Shown here one piece after another: positions 6,076-7,095 of a stretch of DNA of 7,095 nucleotides (within the stretch, counting starts at the first letter, position 1; each line of letters opens with the position of its first letter). The notes beneath the pieces were generated by a model, which saw only the letters and a list, made by a program, of their open reading frames with translations, did no database searches and was not told where the DNA came from. This stretch comes from Clostridiales bacterium (GTDB lineage: Bacteria; Bacillota; Clostridia; Oscillospirales; Ruminococcaceae), in NCBI GenBank assembly GCA_012799315.1, contig JAAZLM010000159.1, forward strand, positions 1-7,095, written 5' to 3'. A program made the position numbers and the translations under genes.

Positions 6076-6888
6076 ATGATGGGAACAAAATTACCTAAGA
6101 AAATTATCGACTTCCATGTGCATACATTCGCCGACAAGATTGCGCCACGTGCAATTTCTTCACTCGTGGCTAATTCTGGCTATCCCCATTATACCGACGG
6201 GACTAACGCCGACACAATAGAGAAGTTCAAAAGTTGGGGTGTAACGCACGGTGTTGTGCTACCCATCGCCACTAAGGCAACGCAACAACGCACTATCAAC
6301 GACTGGGCGGCAGGGATTAATGAAGAATCCCTAATCCTATTCGGCAGTGTATATCCTTATGCCGACGATTCACTCGATGAGCTATCATATATTTCTTCAC
6401 TCGGGCTAAAGGGCATTAAGCTACATCCCGATTATCAGGATTTCTTCCTCGATGATGAGCGACTACTCCCCCTATTTAGAAAATGTGCAGAACTAAATTT
6501 GATAGTAGTTCTACACATGGGATTTGATTGTTATTCGCCAAATGTCCGTCATGCCACTCCTTGCGCCGCTGCTAAGCTAATTGATAGAGTACCTAATCTG
6601 AAATTAGTGCTTGCGCATCTTGGCGGATACCTACATTGGGATGAGGTGGAAAGTTTGCTTGTCGGCAAGAATGTCTATCTTGACACTGCATTCATATGCG
6701 ATGATATTACCGCTGAACAAGCGACACGCATTATAAAGAACCACGGCGATGATAAAATCCTTCTTGCCAGTGATTGCCCATGGCACAGAACGACGGATGA
6801 GCTAAATTTCATAATGTCATTGCCAATTTCAATGGAGGCAAAGGAGAATATCTGCTATAAAAATGCAGAAAAACTACTAAACTTATAA
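6076..6888 (+). CDS. Metal-dependent amidohydrolase (amidohydrolase 2 / ACMSD-like TIM barrel)
   Basis: The protein has 270 residues. AGGAGG (6065-6070), which overlaps the esterase stop codon, is 5 bases before ATG 6076 and 8 before ATG 6079, so either Met may start. The protein belongs to the amidohydrolase-2 group (COG2159-type), TIM-barrel enzymes that hydrolyse or decarboxylate small molecules using a divalent metal. Metal and active-site candidates appear in order: IDFHVHT (His14, His16), KLHPDY (His117), VLHMG (His147), LAHLGG (His181) and ASDCPW (Asp233). The set is complete, so the enzyme is probably active. The closest functional relatives are decarboxylases and lactonases, but the substrate is not determinable. 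It is cytoplasmic with no signal peptide and forms an operon with the esterase. Confidence 0.92.
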   Translation: MMGTKLPKKIIDFHVHTFADKIAPRAISSLVANSGYPHYTDGTNADTIEKFKSWGVTHGVVLPIATKATQQRTINDWAAGINEESLILFGSVYPYADDSLDELSYISSLGLKGIKLHPDYQDFFLDDERLLPLFRKCAELNLIVVLHMGFDCYSPNVRHATPCAAAKLIDRVPNLKLVLAHLGGYLHWDEVESLLVGKNVYLDTAFICDDITAEQATRIIKNHGDDKILLASDCPWHRTTDELNFIMSLPISMEAKENICYKNAEKLLNL

Positions 6889-6893
6889 AAATA

Positions 6894-6925
6894 AAGTCCA
6901 CCTTTTTATAAAAAAAGGTGGACTT
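6894..6925. terminator. Hairpin terminator between amidohydrolase and right-edge gene, strongest for the - strand
   Basis: A perfect 14-bp stem (6894-6907 with 6912-6925) has a 4-base loop. On the - strand it is followed by a U-rich run (TATTTTTAT). On the + strand the following bases (GCTATTTC) are poor in T. It therefore mainly ends the - strand gene to its right and may also stop the amidohydrolase transcript. Confidence 0.82.
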
Positions 6926-6931
6926 GCTATT

Positions 6932-7095
6932 TCATGTGCTGGAATCAAGCAATTTGCCTTTATCAGTTGCGCCCGATGCCGTATTCATGTAGTTTATAAG
7001 CTTTTTATCTTTATTGGAATTCTCAATACTCTCTTTAATTTTATCCATATCAGCCTGTACTGTTTTCCTAACGCTATCTTCTTTTTTGACTACTC
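6932..7095 (-). CDS. C-terminal end of an unidentified protein, cut by the right edge
   Basis: On the - strand a frame is open from the window edge (first full codon 7093-7091) to TGA at 6934-6932, giving 53 residues. The stretch is hydrophilic and rich in Lys, Asp and Ser. It begins VVKKEDSVRKTVQAD and ends KGKLLDSST, with no membrane segment or motif I recognise. Two things support a real gene: the other two - strand frames hit stops within the first bases, and a terminator with its U-run on the - strand starts just beyond the stop. The family is unknown. It could be a linker-like tail of a larger protein. Confidence 0.6.
   Translation of the reverse strand, partial: VVKKEDSVRKTVQADMDKIKESIENSNKDKKLINYMNTASGATDKGKLLDSST

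Overview
The window looks like a chromosomal piece of a low-GC, Gram-positive anaerobe, most likely a gut-type clostridium (Clostridia, Bacillota). The reasons are a class B sortase, a SpoIID-type wall protein, a two-iron desulfoferrodoxin typical of anaerobes, AGGAGG-type ribosome binding sites with some TTG starts, and U-tract hairpin terminators. The taxonomic placement is inference. I see no rRNA, tRNA, CRISPR array, IS element or phage gene.

Left part (1-3221, + strand): the 3' portion of a very large cinA gene enters from the left edge and reads, without a stop, through a membrane segment into a complete class B sortase. The gene is open from the first base, so its true start lies outside the window. 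A second envelope gene follows after 39 bases: a secreted or anchored SpoIID/LytB-like protein with a threonine-rich linker. The two are probably cotranscribed.

Middle (3222-4505): a strong promoter overlapping a 36-bp near-perfect palindrome drives desulfoferrodoxin (superoxide reductase), which ends at a good terminator. A HAD-superfamily hydrolase with an unusual motif I follows. A symmetric terminator then separates it from the convergent pyrE gene.

Right part (4505-7095): pyrE (orotate phosphoribosyltransferase, - strand) and an alpha/beta-hydrolase esterase (+ strand) diverge from back-to-back promoters. The esterase is followed by a tightly linked metal-dependent amidohydrolase, with 9 bases between them. 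A hairpin with its U-rich side on the - strand follows, then the last 53 codons of a - strand gene that runs in from the right edge.

The most unusual items are the CinA-sortase B fusion, which carries a possible internal translation start at the domain junction, and the palindrome over the desulfoferrodoxin promoter. The genes look mostly like housekeeping and stress functions placed side by side. Apart from the cinA-sortase/SpoIID pair and the esterase/amidohydrolase pair, I see no evidence that they form one pathway.
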